A stretch of 64,000 bases of DNA from Tetramitus jugosus. Taxonomy: Eukaryota; Heterolobosea; Eutetramitea; Acrasida; Vahlkampfiidae. Numbering within the stretch: the first letter of the stretch is position 1; the number at the start of each line of letters is the position of its first letter. The notes below the pieces were generated by a model. The model was not told the DNA's origin. It did not search any database and saw only the letters and a program-made list of their open reading frames with translations. The translations under genes and the position numbers were made by a program. The DNA lies in the NCBI GenBank assembly GCA_937625935.1, contig OW569346.1:620001-684000 (forward strand), in the 5' to 3' direction. Below are positions 63,876-64,000 of the stretch, in pieces.

Positions 63876-64000
63876 ATGAGCAAGAGGAAGGCAAAAGTAA
63901 TTGAAATCGTATCTGACGAAGAAGAAGAAGAAGAAGAGGAGGAAGAAATCAAGATTAAGAAAAAGAAGACTGCTGCAAAGAAAGTTCCATCAGATTATGT
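63876..64000 (+). CDS. Start of a Lys/Glu-rich, probably nuclear protein (runs off window end)
   Basis: ATG 63876 opens 41 codons with no stop: MSKRKAKVIEIVSDEE.., a run of nine Glu, then KIKKKKTAAKKVP. Alternating basic and acidic blocks with an SDEE phosphosite and a KKKK cluster are typical of nuclear DNA- or RNA-binding proteins. The family cannot be told from this part. Confidence 0.55.
   Translation, partial: MSKRKAKVIEIVSDEEEEEEEEEEIKIKKKKTAAKKVPSDY

Overview
The window looks like a protist nuclear genome, most probably an amoeboflagellate of the genus Naegleria (Heterolobosea). This is inferred from gene density (gaps often under 100 bp), few and short introns with GTATGT/GTACGT-type donors, proteins rich in poly-N/Q/S/T/H tracts, and the mix of families seen: large F-box/LRR and ankyrin proteins, AIG1-type GTPases, and secreted SH3b and C39-like proteins. 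No species is assigned. Several reading frames open with TTG/GTG only because an intron or a later ATG was ignored, so starts and splice joins were rebuilt by hand from GT..AG and phase.

Region 1 (1-40.7 kb) is conserved housekeeping content. In order: a truncated unrecognised gene, an ABC1/ADCK-type mitochondrial kinase-like protein, an LMBD2-like membrane protein, a kelch protein, the SSU-processome subunit UTP5/WDR43, a five-exon 4317-residue UBR4/BIG-like ubiquitin ligase, three adjacent secreted-protein genes (RNase T2, a two-domain SH3b-like protein, an SH3b+C39 peptidase-like protein), an F-box-like/LRR protein, a PB1+NYN protein, a large helical protein, a small Ser/Thr-rich protein, VMP1, PIG-Q/GPI1 and a two-pore potassium channel. 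All are open once introns are removed.

Region 2 (40.8-55.7 kb) is accessory in character. Intact genes (two ankyrin proteins, one of them with a one-base break near its 5' end, an HMG-like protein, an F-box/LRR protein, an AIG1 GTPase) alternate with broken ones: a frameshifted F-box/LRR gene, a decayed solute-binding-domain gene, a multi-frame unknown gene, a 5'-truncated ThiM, an LRR fragment, and a second AIG1 GTPase gene. That second GTPase is cut exactly inside its P-loop by a 606-bp element with 31-bp terminal inverted repeats and a TA target duplication. The element carries gene-like fragments of its own.

Region 3 (55.7-64 kb) has a gene-poor kilobase, a two-exon FkbM-type methyltransferase, a 200-bp MITE-like element (19-bp inverted repeats, GAT duplication), and then about 5.1 kb of foreign-looking, Cys-motif-containing coding sequence that runs through all three forward frames with several breaks. 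I do not recognise its family; it resembles a degraded large-protein gene from a virus or virus-like element. A 22-bp-arm inverted repeat closes it, and a new Lys/Glu-rich gene starts 36 bp later and runs off the window.

No tRNA, rRNA or CRISPR was found.
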